Origin: Flavobacterium sp. Sd200
GTDB lineage: Bacteria > Bacteroidota > Bacteroidia > Flavobacteriales > Flavobacteriaceae
Length of the DNA: 64,000 nucleotides
Direction of reading: 5' to 3'
Assembly: GCF_009826935.1 (NCBI RefSeq)
Contig: NZ_WUMN01000005.1
Location: forward strand, 124,001-188,000
Every line of letters starts with the position of its first letter. Position 1 is the stretch's first letter. The notes beneath the pieces were generated by a model. It was not told where the DNA came from and did not search any database. It was given only the letters and a program-made list of their open reading frames with translations. The position numbers and the translations under genes were made by a program. Below are positions 10,501-20,215 of the stretch, piece by piece.

Positions 10501-13500
10501 AATCCCTGTATCGTTGCCGGAAATGATTGTATTACGAATTTGTGGTACTGAATTATTGTAATTATATATTGCCCTTCCAACATTATTAGAAAAAGTACAA
10601 TTTGTGATATAAGGTGATGAGTTTCCGTTCAAAATCCCTCCCCCATTATATGTAGATGAATGATTACCAACTATACTTAGATTTGTAAAAACAAGAGAAG
10701 TACAATCATAGCTTACTATAGCTCCGCCATCACCAGCTGTATTTCCTGTCAGGACAGTGTTTCTTATAAATACAGAAACACAGCTATGATTCATTATACC
10801 TCCTCCGGCACCACCCGAATTATTACTTATTAATGCATTTGCAATTATTAAAGATTCGCTGCCTATATTATAAATTCCTCCTGCCGCTGTTGTTGCAACA
10901 TTATTGCTGATATTGATATTATACATATGTGGAGAGGAAGAATAATTACATACACCTCCTCCATATACACCATTGTTGCTGTGTATGTAAAGATTATTTA
11001 AAGTAGGCGATACCTCCCAGTTAAATATTCCCCCTCCATGATACCCGTTACCTCCGGTAATTGTAAAGCCATCCAGTACAGAAGTTAAAGTTAGACCATT
11101 TCGTGAATTTGAGATAACAGGGCCTTCATTACCCAGCAAAGTCGATATATTATTGCTCCAATTTCTATCTCCCATAGACGGGCTTCCTGTATTTGGAAAA
11201 CCACCGTATATCTTTACCCCTTCTTTCATTGAAAAAGACTGACCCGATGCAGGCTGATAGTTTCCTGATGCAACCCAAACTTCGTTACCTGATGCCGAAG
11301 CATTGATCATAGCCTGCAAATCGCCCGAAGGGTTTTCCCAACTGAATCCGCTACCTGTAGCGCCCTCTTTAACGTAACGAATATTAATCTCTGCCGGATC
11401 CATATATTCATAGGCGCCTATTTCAATATTATTTGCAATTAGCCTTGGGTTTAACGCAGCATCGCTAATGATGTGAGAAAGATCAGGAGATTGTCCGGCT
11501 AAAAAATAATTATTCCCGGCATTTATTAGTGGACTACCTGATTGCAGATTGTAATTACCCTCTTCACTCAAACCGGGTGATAAAGAATTTATAAACATAG
11601 GATTAGTAGTACCTGCAAAATTATTATTAGCAGTATTTTCTTCCATCTCCTGGATTAAACTGTATGATATTTCGGGTACCGAATTATTATTTTGTATGCC
11701 ACTGGAATTATTATAAATGACCGAATTCCGAATTTTTGGCGAAGAATTTGTAAACATCAATATATTTTCCCGATCACCTCCAAGGTTTCCACTAATTGTG
11801 ACGTTAGTTAATACAGGCGAATTATTTGAATAAGTTAAGGCCGAATAACCTGTTAAAGAACTATTTCCGGTAACTGCAGTATTTGTTACTGTATGTGTAC
11901 CTGCATAATTATTAATAGCACTGACACCGTTGGCACTATTTCCTTTAATTGTAACATTTGTTAAAATGGTAGAGGTACTTATGTTATATAAGCCGCCTCC
12001 TGAACTCTCTGCAAAATTTCCTGAGATTTTGCTATTAGTCAAAGTAATAAATGATGATTGATTATCCATTGCACCGCCAAATGTTGCAACATTGTTGGTA
12101 ATGCTAAGATTGTTCATTACCGGCGATGAATTTTGATTAAATATGCCTCCTCCGTAGTTGGCACTATTTTGAGTTATAATAAGGTTATTTAATATCGGCG
12201 AGGTATTATTGTTATAAATAGCACCTCCACGATGCGCACCACCCAAGTTTCCTCCTCCTGTCAATGTAAATCCATCCAATACAGCGGTATTAGTAACAAA
12301 ATTGTTATCGTTTCGTATAATTGAGTTATTATTACCCCTTAATGTTGTAACATTATTTTGCCAGTTACGCTCTGCCATAGTAGGATTTCCCGAATCTGGA
12401 AATCCTCCATAAATTTTTACTCCGTCTTTCATAGTATAAAAACTTCCCGATGCAAGTTGGTAAGTTCCAGCTGCAACCCACACCTCCCTGCCATATCCCG
12501 CATCATTTATAATACGCTGCAAATCGCCCGAGGCATTTTGCCAACTGGTACCATTCCCTGTTCCTCCCTGTTTTACAAAACGCATTATTTTATCGGGATT
12601 AAATTCGTAGGCTCCCATGTCTATAAAACTTCCTGCAATCCTGCTGTTCCCTAAATAATCAGTAGTTATATAAGAAAGGTTCGGCGTTTGCGACTCATTA
12701 TAAAAACTACTGTTACCCATATTTATAACCGGACTTACAGATGATACGCCATAATTCCCTGGCAATTCTCCAACCAAATTTGGATTAATAAATAATGGAT
12801 CAATACTTCCGTCCAGGTTATTATTTGCCGGATCTGCTGCCATACCCTGCACAAGACTATAGCTTATTGACGGTTGTGAATTTTCGTTAACAATCCTCGA
12901 AGGGTTATTATAAATTATGCTGTTCCTAATTTCGGGATATGAATTTAAATTATAAATTAATGCCCCATTAGCATTTGGACTTCTATTTGCTGTAATAGTA
13001 ATATTTGTTAAAATGGGGGATGAAGAGTTATTATATAAAGCATCACCTAATCCTGTGCTGTAATTAAATGTTATTATAGCATTGGTTAAATGAACATTTG
13101 AATTGGAGTTATATATTGCCGAACCATTTTGGCTTGCAATACTACCTATTATTAAAACATTATAAATAGAAGCTGTAGAATTCAAATTATAAATACCTCC
13201 TCCATAAGTAGCACTATTCCTGTCAAAAAGAATGTTAGTAATTACAGGAGATGAATTATTATTATATATACCCCCTCCATAAGTAGCTGAGCCAAATGCT
13301 ATTTTAAACCCATCCAGTAGTGCTGTATTATTAAGATTATAATTTATTACAACACTTGCCTGATTACCCCGAAGAACAGTCATATTATTTTGCCAGTCCC
13401 GTTCTTCAAAACCAGGGGTACCTACAGCAGGAAATCCTCCGTATATTTTAACCCCGTTTCTCATAGAAAAAGATTGTCCGGAACTACGCTGGTAAGTACC

Positions 13501-13704
13501 CGCAGCCACCCAGACCTCACTCCCGGCTGAGGATTCATTTATCATAGCCTGTAAATCGCCCGAGGCATTAGCCCAACTGCTGCCACTGCCTGTTGCTCCT
13601 TGTTTTACATAGCGTATGGTTTGTGCAAAAAGTGTTGTACTAAATAGCAGAAAAACGTAAAGCAGTATGCTTTGCCGTTTTATAATAGTAAAGTTTACAT
13701 CCAT
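7564..13704 (-). CDS. Giant type IX-secreted protein with four tandem parallel beta-helix domains
   Basis: The 2046-residue protein has an N-terminal signal peptide (LLYVFLLFSTTLFAQ). Four repeated modules start near residues 30, 373, 773 and 1170. Each opens with a form of IRYVKQGATGSGSSW, then NASGDLQAMIN, VWVAAGTYQ and VKIYGGFP. Each continues as short Asn/Gly-rich beta-helix turns (GGGIYN, ITGNSA, SPVITN) and ends in a form of TDxxGNxRxxxxxIDMGAYE. This is the right-handed beta-helix/choice-of-anchor Q pattern of adhesins and polysaccharide-active proteins. A beta-rich region at about 1495-1950 follows. The last about 75 residues (VTIYDTRGRKLYTKEG ... VSKKVIF) are a type A sorting domain for type IX secretion. 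It probably acts at or outside the cell surface, in adhesion or glycan binding; no catalytic motif is assigned. It follows a hybrid regulator in the same orientation. Confidence 0.9.
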   Translation of the reverse strand: MDVNFTIIKRQSILLYVFLLFSTTLFAQTIRYVKQGATGSGSSWANASGDLQAMINESSAGSEVWVAAGTYQRSSGQSFSMRNGVKIYGGFPAVGTPGFEERDWQNNMTVLRGNQASVVINYNLNNTALLDGFKIAFGSATYGGGIYNNNSSPVITNILFDRNSATYGGGIYNLNSTASIYNVLIIGSIASQNGSAIYNSNSNVHLTNAIITFNYSTGLGDALYNNSSSPILTNITITANRSPNANGALIYNLNSYPEIRNSIIYNNPSRIVNENSQPSISYSLVQGMAADPANNNLDGSIDPLFINPNLVGELPGNYGVSSVSPVINMGNSSFYNESQTPNLSYITTDYLGNSRIAGSFIDMGAYEFNPDKIMRFVKQGGTGNGTSWQNASGDLQRIINDAGYGREVWVAAGTYQLASGSFYTMKDGVKIYGGFPDSGNPTMAERNWQNNVTTLRGNNNSIIRNDNNFVTNTAVLDGFTLTGGGNLGGAHRGGAIYNNNTSPILNNLIITQNSANYGGGIFNQNSSPVMNNLSITNNVATFGGAMDNQSSFITLTNSKISGNFAESSGGGLYNISTSTILTNVTIKGNSANGVSAINNYAGTHTVTNTAVTGNSSLTGYSALTYSNNSPVLTNVTISGNLGGDRENILMFTNSSPKIRNSVIYNNSSGIQNNNSVPEISYSLIQEMEENTANNNFAGTTNPMFINSLSPGLSEEGNYNLQSGSPLINAGNNYFLAGQSPDLSHIISDAALNPRLIANNIEIGAYEYMDPAEINIRYVKEGATGSGFSWENPSGDLQAMINASASGNEVWVASGNYQPASGQSFSMKEGVKIYGGFPNTGSPSMGDRNWSNNISTLLGNEGPVISNSRNGLTLTSVLDGFTITGGNGYHGGGIFNWEVSPTLNNLYIHSNNGVYGGGVCNYSSSPHMYNINISNNVATTAAGGIYNIGSESLIIANALISNNSGGAGGGIMNHSCVSVFIRNTVLTGNTAGDGGAIVSYDCTSLVFTNLSIVGNHSSTYNGGGILNGNSSPYITNCTFSNNVGRAIYNYNNSVPQIRNTIISGNDTGIYNISGSSAGIFYSIVQGVSADANNHNLDGSLDPMFADAANGNYALHPYSPAANTGSNDYYAAGLTPDLNAVTTDISGNARFYNNGTIDMGAYELQETPVVNIRYVKEGGMGNGYTWQNASGNLQAMINASVVGNEVWVAAGTYLPAVDQAFSMKEGVKIYGGFPATGNPSIGERNWASNPTVLYGNSWRVITNYNNGLTNASVLDGFTITGGANVGQGAGIYNANAHPVIKNCIFRNNVSYEWGGGMYDAGAGEPTLVINCLFSGNSGSGGAVFADVGSSIKFYNCTLANNTGGNGGALHTYQNAAPSLYNCILWGNTVPYDTGSQIYSSVGGSVNIQNCIIEQGTNDIAGPNTADNILDINPMFADVAYGNYNLQVVSPAINAGNNEYYAAGLTPDLSSVITDLSVNSRIYNNQVIDLGAFEYQGNTECTVTTVWNGSNWDNGVPQSVAYRAIIEGDLNSSQNITACSLEVIAGNTVINTGHTFTIKGAVDVFEGSSLTVNNNAALVQLDNVTNTGSITVHKDSNSLYRLDYTMWSSPVAGQNLLAFSPQTTIGRFYRYGYDYDAEAGAFLEQYWTVDAAATNFEPATGYLIRMPNGNATPGYNAGTTPITFTGTFNGVPNNGDVNYPFYYGNRYVAVGNPYPSPISVVDFFNENVSMINPTSALYFWRKRNNADAPSYAALTLAGYIANVAGGGDLGQGDYYTGNNENWHIVQGQGFIIRTRIDTSGVYIKFKNDMRRQAAATGNQPFFRTAQNNASGVWLNLTNGQDGFSQTAIVYMDNTTLGLDYGYDGQQFNDDSSISIYSIAEETNLSIQARSQFQVNDVAPLGFRTNISGTFSIAIDHSSGLFLQGQDIYIKDNVLGTVTSLENAYVFTSGAGVFNDRFEIVYAANVLGNNNTKFEPDSVIVFKDGNTISIKTATALINDVTIYDTRGRKLYTKEGINSTETVLNGLQIQQQMILVEINTNKGTVSKKVIF

Positions 13705-13827
13705 AAAAGTATTGTTTAGTTGTGTATATGTATTTGATAGTTATGCAGCAAAAAGTTTGCGCAAGCTATCAATCACTATCTAAACAGGCTATAACAGATG
13801 TTTCAAATACTATAAAAATCGTTTCAG

Positions 13828-16800
13828 CTAACCATTGGGTGTATTTATAAACTCCTTAGGTGTAAGGTTATAGTACTCTCTGAACGATTTTGTAAAATAA
13901 GAAGGGCTACTAAAACCACTTTTATATGCTGCCTCGGTGCTACTGTAGTTTTCCCTTAAAAACTGTGCTGCCCTTTTTAGTCGGTACACTTTAATAAGCT
14001 CTCCGGTACTCATACCTGTAATAGTTTTTATTTTGCGGTGCAGACTGGTGCGGCTCATATTAACCAGTGGCAATATCTCTTCAACACCCAACAATGCATT
14101 GTCAAGATTATCTTCTAAAATTTTGTAGAATTCCTGTAAAAAAATGTCGCCAGAACTTTCTTCCTGTGGCAGTGGTGCAGCGTTAAGATGCTTTAGTTTT
14201 TGCTGTATAAACTCCCTTTGTTTTTTCTGACGGTTTAAATGATTTTTTATTCGCAAAAGCAGTTCAGTAACACTAAATGGCTTTGTAAGATAATCGTCTG
14301 CTCCATAAGTTAAGCCTTCGATCTTACTCTCAAAATCGGCCTTCGCTGTAAGCAACATTATCGGTATGTGTGCCGTTCGAATATCTGTTTTTAATTCCTG
14401 CACCAATGTAAAACCATCCATAATAGGCATAAGCACATCGCTTATTATAAAATCGGGCATTAATTGTAAGGCTGTTTCCAATCCTTTTTTCCCATTTAAT
14501 GCAACATAGGTTTTATAAAAAGGTTCAAGATTTTGTATCATAAAATCGCTTATCTGTTGATTGTCCTCAACAAGTAATACCAATGGCCTGTTTGTAGTAA
14601 ATTCTTCTTCAAAATCGTCAGCAGTTAATAGTTTTTCAGTTTCTTTTTGAGCAGGTAACATCTCTATAATTTCCTCATAGGGCAGGGTAATCGTAAAAAT
14701 AGTTCCTGTTGCATTATTTTCCTCATAATTTGCAGCCGTAACTGTTCCTCCCTGTACCTCTGTAAATTCTTTTACCAATGCTAAACCAATACCTGTGCCT
14801 GTATTATTGTCCTGATAACTATTATCAATATCAGCCTGATAAAAACGATTAAAAATATTTTGCAACTGACTTTGCTGAATACCCATACCCGTATCTTTTA
14901 CAGTTATAGTAACAGTCCGGCCGTTCGTTACAAGAACTACCTTTACCCTGCCCTGTTGGGGTGTAAATTTAATGGCATTACCCACAAGGTTGTGCACTAT
15001 CCTTTCGAGCATGTAGTGTGCAAATACATAATTAAAGTTTTTACCGTCCTTTATAAAAATCAGATCTATATTTTTTTTGTTAGCTTCTTCTCTAAAAAGG
15101 TCAATTACATTTTGTAAAGTCTCTGCAATATTCCCCTTCTTTAACTGCGGTTTCATAGCCCCGGCTTCCAGTTTGGCAAGATCTAAAAGCTGGTTGGTTA
15201 GCCCCAGTAATTGTTCGCCATTTTTATAAATAGTAGTAGCCATAGCAAGACTTTGAGGTAATGTGAGGGTTTGTTTAAGTTTTTCGGCAGGACCCAAAAT
15301 TAAAGTCAAAGGTGTGCGCAGCTCGTGGGTAATGTTGCTAAAAAAACGGGTTTTCATTTCATCAAGCTCTCTTAACTGGGCTGATTCTTTTTCTTTAAGC
15401 AACATATTTTGCCTTACCATCACCTGCCTTATACGGTACTGAATGTATAGCCAGATCAAAAGTACCGCGAGGGCGGCATAAAAAACATATGCCCACCAGG
15501 TGGCCCACCATGGCGGATTTATTATTACCTGCAAGGTTTTTATATGACGGCTCCATTTTCTGCTGGTATTACTTGCATTTACCTTGAGCATGTAAGAACC
15601 GGGCGGAATTTTTGTGTAGAACGCCTCGTTATTGTTACCTGCAACAATCCAGTCTTTATCAAAACCTTCAAGCTGGTACCTGTACAGAATATCTTCCGGA
15701 TGATTATACTGCAATCCGGCAAACTCAAAAGACAGCGTATTATCGTTATATGTTAGCGTTACATTTTGCAGAGTATTTATTGTGGCCGTATTATTAGAAT
15801 ATTTGGCTGCATTAAAAGCTTTGTTGTTTACTTTTAATCCTGTTAGTGCCACAGGCGTATTAAACATATCCTGCTGTACAGACTTAGGATCGAATAATGA
15901 CCACCCTTCTAACCCTCCAAATATAAGTTTACCATTCGGGAGTTTGAGATGATGAAAACGGTTAAACTCATTGCCTTGCAAGCCATATTCAAATGTATAA
16001 TTAAGGGTTTTAAAAGTGGTAGGATCAAACCTACAAAGTCCTTTATTAGTGGTTATCCATAAATATCCGTAATCATCTGAAAGTATAGAATAAATAGTAT
16101 TATCGGGCAAACTTTCAGAAACTGAGAATACACGACTCCTAAAAGTTTTTTTATTAAAGCATATCAGCCCATGGTAACTGCCAATCCATAGCAGGTTTTT
16201 ATCTACGCTGTGCTCAATTCCTAAAAGATGTGTTGTGGGCAGCCCTTTTTTTAGCTGATGTACTTTTTTAGTATCAAGATCTACATACAGTAATCCGTCT
16301 GCTTGAGTAGTCATCCAAAGCCTGTTGCCTTCTGCATAAATATCTTCTGTTAAAACAGGGCGATCATAAAGATCTCTTATGTAAAAAGCAGGTAATAATA
16401 AATCCCATTTATCTGAATTAGCATTATATTTAAAAATATTGCTATTATAATCAGCAACAATTGGAACGTCTCCTTTTATAAATGTTATACCCTTAATCAG
16501 CGGGCGGAATTTTTCAAGATCTTTACCATAGGCGGGCAACGGTGGCAAAACCTTTTTTTGTTTACTTTCAGGGTTATAACAAAAAACAGTTTGCTTAAGG
16601 GCTAACCAAAGTCTTCCTTTACTGTCATAATCAGAGCGTATGTGATATCCGGAAGACGATAAGCTTTCATTACCTTCCTGCCAGGAAAAATCATTTTGTG
16701 CCGATAAATCAAACTGGCTTTTCCATACATCTTCGGCAAAATTTTCTTTGTATGGATGGGTTTCAAAATATGCGGAAAAATCTAAAACATATATACCTGA

Positions 16801-17811
16801 AGCATTGGTTCCTATCCATAACAAACCCGAACGGTCTACTAAAAAACAGCCGGCAAAAGATTTGTCTTTGGCCTTAAGGGTAGTTATATAAGTTATGCCC
16901 TTTTTATTATAGTTATATATACTGCCATTAGCTTCAAAAAAGACATCTCCTTTGGGAGATAATGCCAACCATTTAACACCTATTGGAGAATTGGATGTTA
17001 GCCTAACCTTTTTAAGCAACATACTATCAGCATCTAACAAATAAAGATACCTTCGGTCTCCCCAAATAATAGTTCCGTCGGGTTGTTCAAGCATACCCAA
17101 AACTTCACTTGGAGTGGTTGTATCTTCAAGATCCAGATCCAGATTAAGCAATTTTTCAAATCGGTTTTTCCTGGCATTAAACCTGTAAAGGCTGTGCTGT
17201 GCTAAAACCCATATCTTTTTTTTACTGTCTTCAAAAATACTACGTATTATATCGCCTTCTAAACCACTGCTTTGAGTATAGCGTATAATCTTTTGGTTAC
17301 TGTCTATTTTAGTAACCCCATTCTTTAAAGATATGCTCCAAAAATCTTTATTTTTTGTAACAATCCATCCCCTGCGCAAAAACCTGAATGAAGCATCTTT
17401 ATAAATAGAAGGGGTAATAAAATGAGTGATCTCTTCGGTAGCAAGGTTCATTACATCTACCTCATTACTTTCATATTCTATCCATAAGTCGTTATCATGT
17501 CTTTTTATACCAATAACAATGTTAGATGCCAGTGATGTAGTGTCGTTAAATTTATTTTGAAAAAGTTTGAATTCCCTTCCGTCATAACGCGAAAGTCCAT
17601 TACGGGTGCCTATCCAGATAAAACCATCTTGATCCTGAACTAATCCGGATACAAAAGATTGCGGCAAACCGTCGGCACTGGTAATTGTGCGTATGTTTTG
17701 TGCATACAGAGAACTGAAAAACACAGAAAGTATTACTATTAAGCAACCAATACTTCCATTTATTACAATGCAATTGAGAAAAGTACAAATCCTTATTACT
17801 TCTCTTTTCAT
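13828..17811 (-). CDS. Hybrid two-component system (sensor kinase + receiver + AraC domain)
   Basis: The 1327-residue one-protein signalling system has several parts. An N-terminal hydrophobic segment at about 20-38 precedes a periplasmic two-blade propeller sensor with Reg_prop repeats (GLVQDQDGFIWIGTRNGLSR, ILSDDYGYLWITTNKGLCRF). A Y_Y_Y domain at about 690-760 (YRYQLEGFDKDWIVAGN) and a TM helix near 780 follow. Next come HisKA with His829 in ITHELRTPLTL, a HATPase domain (GTGIGLALVKEF), a receiver with Asp1125 in ISDVLMPIMDGF, and a C-terminal AraC-type HTH (SRTSLHRKIKTITGMS ... YFTKSFREYYNLTPKEF). Family members mostly sense oligosaccharides and activate polysaccharide-utilisation genes. 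No SusC/SusD pair is adjacent; the only co-directional neighbour is the secreted beta-helix gene 123 bases downstream, which is the likely target. Confidence 0.93.
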   Translation of the reverse strand: MKREVIRICTFLNCIVINGSIGCLIVILSVFFSSLYAQNIRTITSADGLPQSFVSGLVQDQDGFIWIGTRNGLSRYDGREFKLFQNKFNDTTSLASNIVIGIKRHDNDLWIEYESNEVDVMNLATEEITHFITPSIYKDASFRFLRRGWIVTKNKDFWSISLKNGVTKIDSNQKIIRYTQSSGLEGDIIRSIFEDSKKKIWVLAQHSLYRFNARKNRFEKLLNLDLDLEDTTTPSEVLGMLEQPDGTIIWGDRRYLYLLDADSMLLKKVRLTSNSPIGVKWLALSPKGDVFFEANGSIYNYNKKGITYITTLKAKDKSFAGCFLVDRSGLLWIGTNASGIYVLDFSAYFETHPYKENFAEDVWKSQFDLSAQNDFSWQEGNESLSSSGYHIRSDYDSKGRLWLALKQTVFCYNPESKQKKVLPPLPAYGKDLEKFRPLIKGITFIKGDVPIVADYNSNIFKYNANSDKWDLLLPAFYIRDLYDRPVLTEDIYAEGNRLWMTTQADGLLYVDLDTKKVHQLKKGLPTTHLLGIEHSVDKNLLWIGSYHGLICFNKKTFRSRVFSVSESLPDNTIYSILSDDYGYLWITTNKGLCRFDPTTFKTLNYTFEYGLQGNEFNRFHHLKLPNGKLIFGGLEGWSLFDPKSVQQDMFNTPVALTGLKVNNKAFNAAKYSNNTATINTLQNVTLTYNDNTLSFEFAGLQYNHPEDILYRYQLEGFDKDWIVAGNNNEAFYTKIPPGSYMLKVNASNTSRKWSRHIKTLQVIINPPWWATWWAYVFYAALAVLLIWLYIQYRIRQVMVRQNMLLKEKESAQLRELDEMKTRFFSNITHELRTPLTLILGPAEKLKQTLTLPQSLAMATTIYKNGEQLLGLTNQLLDLAKLEAGAMKPQLKKGNIAETLQNVIDLFREEANKKNIDLIFIKDGKNFNYVFAHYMLERIVHNLVGNAIKFTPQQGRVKVVLVTNGRTVTITVKDTGMGIQQSQLQNIFNRFYQADIDNSYQDNNTGTGIGLALVKEFTEVQGGTVTAANYEENNATGTIFTITLPYEEIIEMLPAQKETEKLLTADDFEEEFTTNRPLVLLVEDNQQISDFMIQNLEPFYKTYVALNGKKGLETALQLMPDFIISDVLMPIMDGFTLVQELKTDIRTAHIPIMLLTAKADFESKIEGLTYGADDYLTKPFSVTELLLRIKNHLNRQKKQREFIQQKLKHLNAAPLPQEESSGDIFLQEFYKILEDNLDNALLGVEEILPLVNMSRTSLHRKIKTITGMSTGELIKVYRLKRAAQFLRENYSSTEAAYKSGFSSPSYFTKSFREYYNLTPKEFINTPNG

Positions 17812-18276
17812 TTAAGGGTTTTATTCAAAAATTTATTATTGATGGTATTCAACCACGTAAAAATAAGCAATTTGAAAGTTTTAGGGTAATTTTAATACAC
17901 TTGTTTATGGTATAATATGTCAAAATGTGTTCAATATTTGAGCCCTATAATGCCATTCAATATTTCTATTTTACAACATACTTATCTACAATATATGGGG
18001 TTACTTTTTTTAATGTTTCCCCGGCTACAGGATGCAGCTTTGATATTTCAGGGTTTCATCATTTAAATGAACAATGGTGTTGCTCATAACTGCTACTGTT
18101 GACAGTACATATAGCAGAGTTTGAATTTACAGTCAGTAATACCATAAAATAAAAACATATCTGTCATAACAGGCATTCCCTGAACCGATAGTATAGTAAT
18201 TAATGATAACAAAATACTTCTACCAAAATTTATATAATTCAGATTTGCTTCAAAATCTATTTGCTAAATTGCAGTT
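17812..18276. other. Divergent intergenic region, no gene seen
   Basis: These 465 bases separate two divergent regulatory genes, and both strands are broken by stops. At 18090-18117 a small dyad is visible (CTGCT ... ACTGT/ACAGT ... AGCAG), possibly an operator or the remains of a terminator. The last 40 bases contain the spaced TTC boxes described separately. Confidence 0.5.
18238..18270 (+). promoter_or_regulatory. Candidate response-regulator operator, site 1 (before the OmpR-type regulator)
   Basis: TTCAGATTTGC (18238-18248) is followed directly by TTCAAAATCTA (18249-18259), so two TTC boxes are exactly 11 bp apart, with a weaker TTTGC unit next. The spacing of one DNA turn is that of OmpR-family tandem half-sites. 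The same element occurs before each of the next three transcription units of this cluster, suggesting autoregulation. Confidence 0.55.
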
Positions 18277-18954
18277 ATGAAAGTGCTGATAATAGAAGAT
18301 GAACCTGCAATAAGCCAAAGCATTAAAGAATACTTTAAGCCAAATGGCGTTCAGTGTGAAAGCGCAGCCACAACCCGTGATTCGCTTGATAAAATAAGCA
18401 TGTATGAGTACGACTGCATACTGCTGGACCTGATGTTGCCCGATGGGGATGGCTTTGATATACTTAAAGAGCTAAAACTTCAAAACAAAACAGAAGGTGT
18501 TATTATTATCTCAGCAAAGGAAACGCTTGAAACACGGATTGAGGGCTTTAATTTAGGGGCTGACGATTATCTTACCAAACCTTTTCACTTGTCTGAATTG
18601 CTGGTTCGTATGCAGGCACTAATACGCCGTAAGAACTTTAATGGCAGTAACATTATTACTTTTAACGAAATTTCGGTCGATTTACTTGGTAAGAGCGTAA
18701 CGGTAAATGACATTAAGCTGGACATAACCAAAAAAGAAATAGATTTGCTGCTGTATCTTATAGGCAATCAAAACAAGGTACTGAGTAAAAGCGCTATCGC
18801 CGAACACCTGAGTGGAGATATGGCCGATATGCTCGATAATCATGATTTTGTATATGCTCATATAAAAAACCTTAAAAAGAAACTTACCTCAGCAGGAGCC
18901 GGAGATTATATAAAAACCGTTTACGGCTTGGGGTACAAATGGCAGGATGAGTAA
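18277..18954 (+). CDS. OmpR/PhoB-family response regulator
   Basis: The 225-residue regulator has an N-terminal receiver (MKVLIIEDEPAISQSI; phospho-acceptor Asp51 in ILLDLMLPDGDGF; Lys in DDYLTKPFHLSELL). A C-terminal winged helix lies at about 128-223 (LDITKKEIDLLLYLIGNQNK, VYAHIKNLKKKL, IKTVYGLGYKW). It overlaps the kinase gene by 8 bases. The downstream genes encode a TonB-type receptor, an LtaS-like transferase and a PAP2 phosphatase. Each is preceded by the same direct-repeat element as this gene, which is why I infer that this protein controls the whole group, including itself. Confidence 0.93.
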   Translation: MKVLIIEDEPAISQSIKEYFKPNGVQCESAATTRDSLDKISMYEYDCILLDLMLPDGDGFDILKELKLQNKTEGVIIISAKETLETRIEGFNLGADDYLTKPFHLSELLVRMQALIRRKNFNGSNIITFNEISVDLLGKSVTVNDIKLDITKKEIDLLLYLIGNQNKVLSKSAIAEHLSGDMADMLDNHDFVYAHIKNLKKKLTSAGAGDYIKTVYGLGYKWQDE

Positions 18955-20215
18955 AACAAAGCTATTAAACAAAACCACACGCAGTTTCCTGCTCTATGCC
19001 ATAATTATTTTACTGGCATCGGCACCTGTATTCTATTATATATGTCAATGGCTGTATGTGTACGAAACAGATGAGGTTTTACTTTTTCATAAAGGGGCAT
19101 TTGAACAAAATGATAATAACCTAAGCCAAACAGACATTGCTAACTGGAACAAATACAACCGCAATGTAGAAATTGTTCCGGACAGAGGGGTTATAAAAGA
19201 TTCTATTTTTGGCACTATGGAGCTTGACCCCGTTTCTAAAGAAATGGAGCCTTACAGGGTGTTGTGGGGACCAGTAAATATTAATGGGCAACGATATACG
19301 TATATAGAAAAAAGTAACCTTGTTGTTATGGAAGGCATGGTAGTTAGCATTGCGGCTATGTTCCTATTTATTATTGCAATACTGCTTACCGGCATTATTT
19401 ATATATCCCGAGCTTCTGCCAGTAAAATATGGAAACCTTTTTATGATACCCTACGCAAAATACAGGATTTTGAAATTGACAAAAACCATCCTCCTCTTTT
19501 TACTTCAACAGATATTTCTGAATTTGATTCACTAAACAAGAGTATTGACAGGCTTATCGAAAAAAATACTGCGATATACAAAAGTCAGCGCGAATTTGTA
19601 GAAAATGCAGCGCACGAACTGCAAACTCCTTTAGCTCTCTTTCAAACTAAAGTAGATATATTGGCTCAATATGAGGGACTTTCACAACAACAATCTGAAC
19701 TTATTGATTCGCTCAATGATGATATTTCAAGGCTTAACAGGCTGAATAAAAATTTGCTGCTGCTTTCTAAAATTGACAACGACACCTATCTGGACAAACA
19801 GCCGGTAATAATAAATGATATTGCAGAAAAACATCTTGATTTCTTTAAGGAACAAGGCGCGCCAAAAAATATTTCTTTTGAACTGGATACAAGTATTACG
19901 TTAAAAATAAATACAAACCCAGCCTTATCTGAAATATTAATAAACAACCTGTTCCTCAATGCTATAAGACATAATATTCAGGATGGGAAAATAATTATCA
20001 GAACAGCTGCCAACAAATTGTTTTTTTCTAATACAGGAACTGCAACTGCCTTAAATACAGATAAGTTATTTAACCGCTTTTCTAAAACAGATCCATCAGC
20101 ACAGGGCAACGGGCTTGGCCTTGCCATCATCAAAAAAATTGCAGAACTAAACGGATGGGAAATAGACTATAGCTTTACTCAAAATATGCACAATTTTACA
20201 GTAAGATTCCCTTAA
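18947..20215 (+). CDS. Membrane sensor histidine kinase paired with the OmpR-type regulator
   Basis: The 422-residue kinase has two TM helices (about 15-35, LLYAIIILLASAPVFYYI; and about 127-153, VSIAAMFLFIIAILLTGIIY) around a periplasmic domain of about 90 residues. The HisKA domain carries His223 in NAAHELQTPLALF. The ATPase domain (LINNLFLNAIRHN, GNGLGLAIIKKI) closes the protein. The short periplasmic sensor and the linked envelope genes recall kinases that sense cationic peptides or envelope state, but nothing in the sequence identifies the signal. The 8-base overlap with the regulator gene indicates coupled translation. Confidence 0.92.
   Translation: MSKTKLLNKTTRSFLLYAIIILLASAPVFYYICQWLYVYETDEVLLFHKGAFEQNDNNLSQTDIANWNKYNRNVEIVPDRGVIKDSIFGTMELDPVSKEMEPYRVLWGPVNINGQRYTYIEKSNLVVMEGMVVSIAAMFLFIIAILLTGIIYISRASASKIWKPFYDTLRKIQDFEIDKNHPPLFTSTDISEFDSLNKSIDRLIEKNTAIYKSQREFVENAAHELQTPLALFQTKVDILAQYEGLSQQQSELIDSLNDDISRLNRLNKNLLLLSKIDNDTYLDKQPVIINDIAEKHLDFFKEQGAPKNISFELDTSITLKINTNPALSEILINNLFLNAIRHNIQDGKIIIRTAANKLFFSNTGTATALNTDKLFNRFSKTDPSAQGNGLGLAIIKKIAELNGWEIDYSFTQNMHNFTVRFP

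Noticed and set aside
7564-13704. Several separate beta-helix genes in tandem
   Set aside because: The frame is continuous with one signal peptide at the start and one sorting domain at the end, so it is a single gene with internal repeats.
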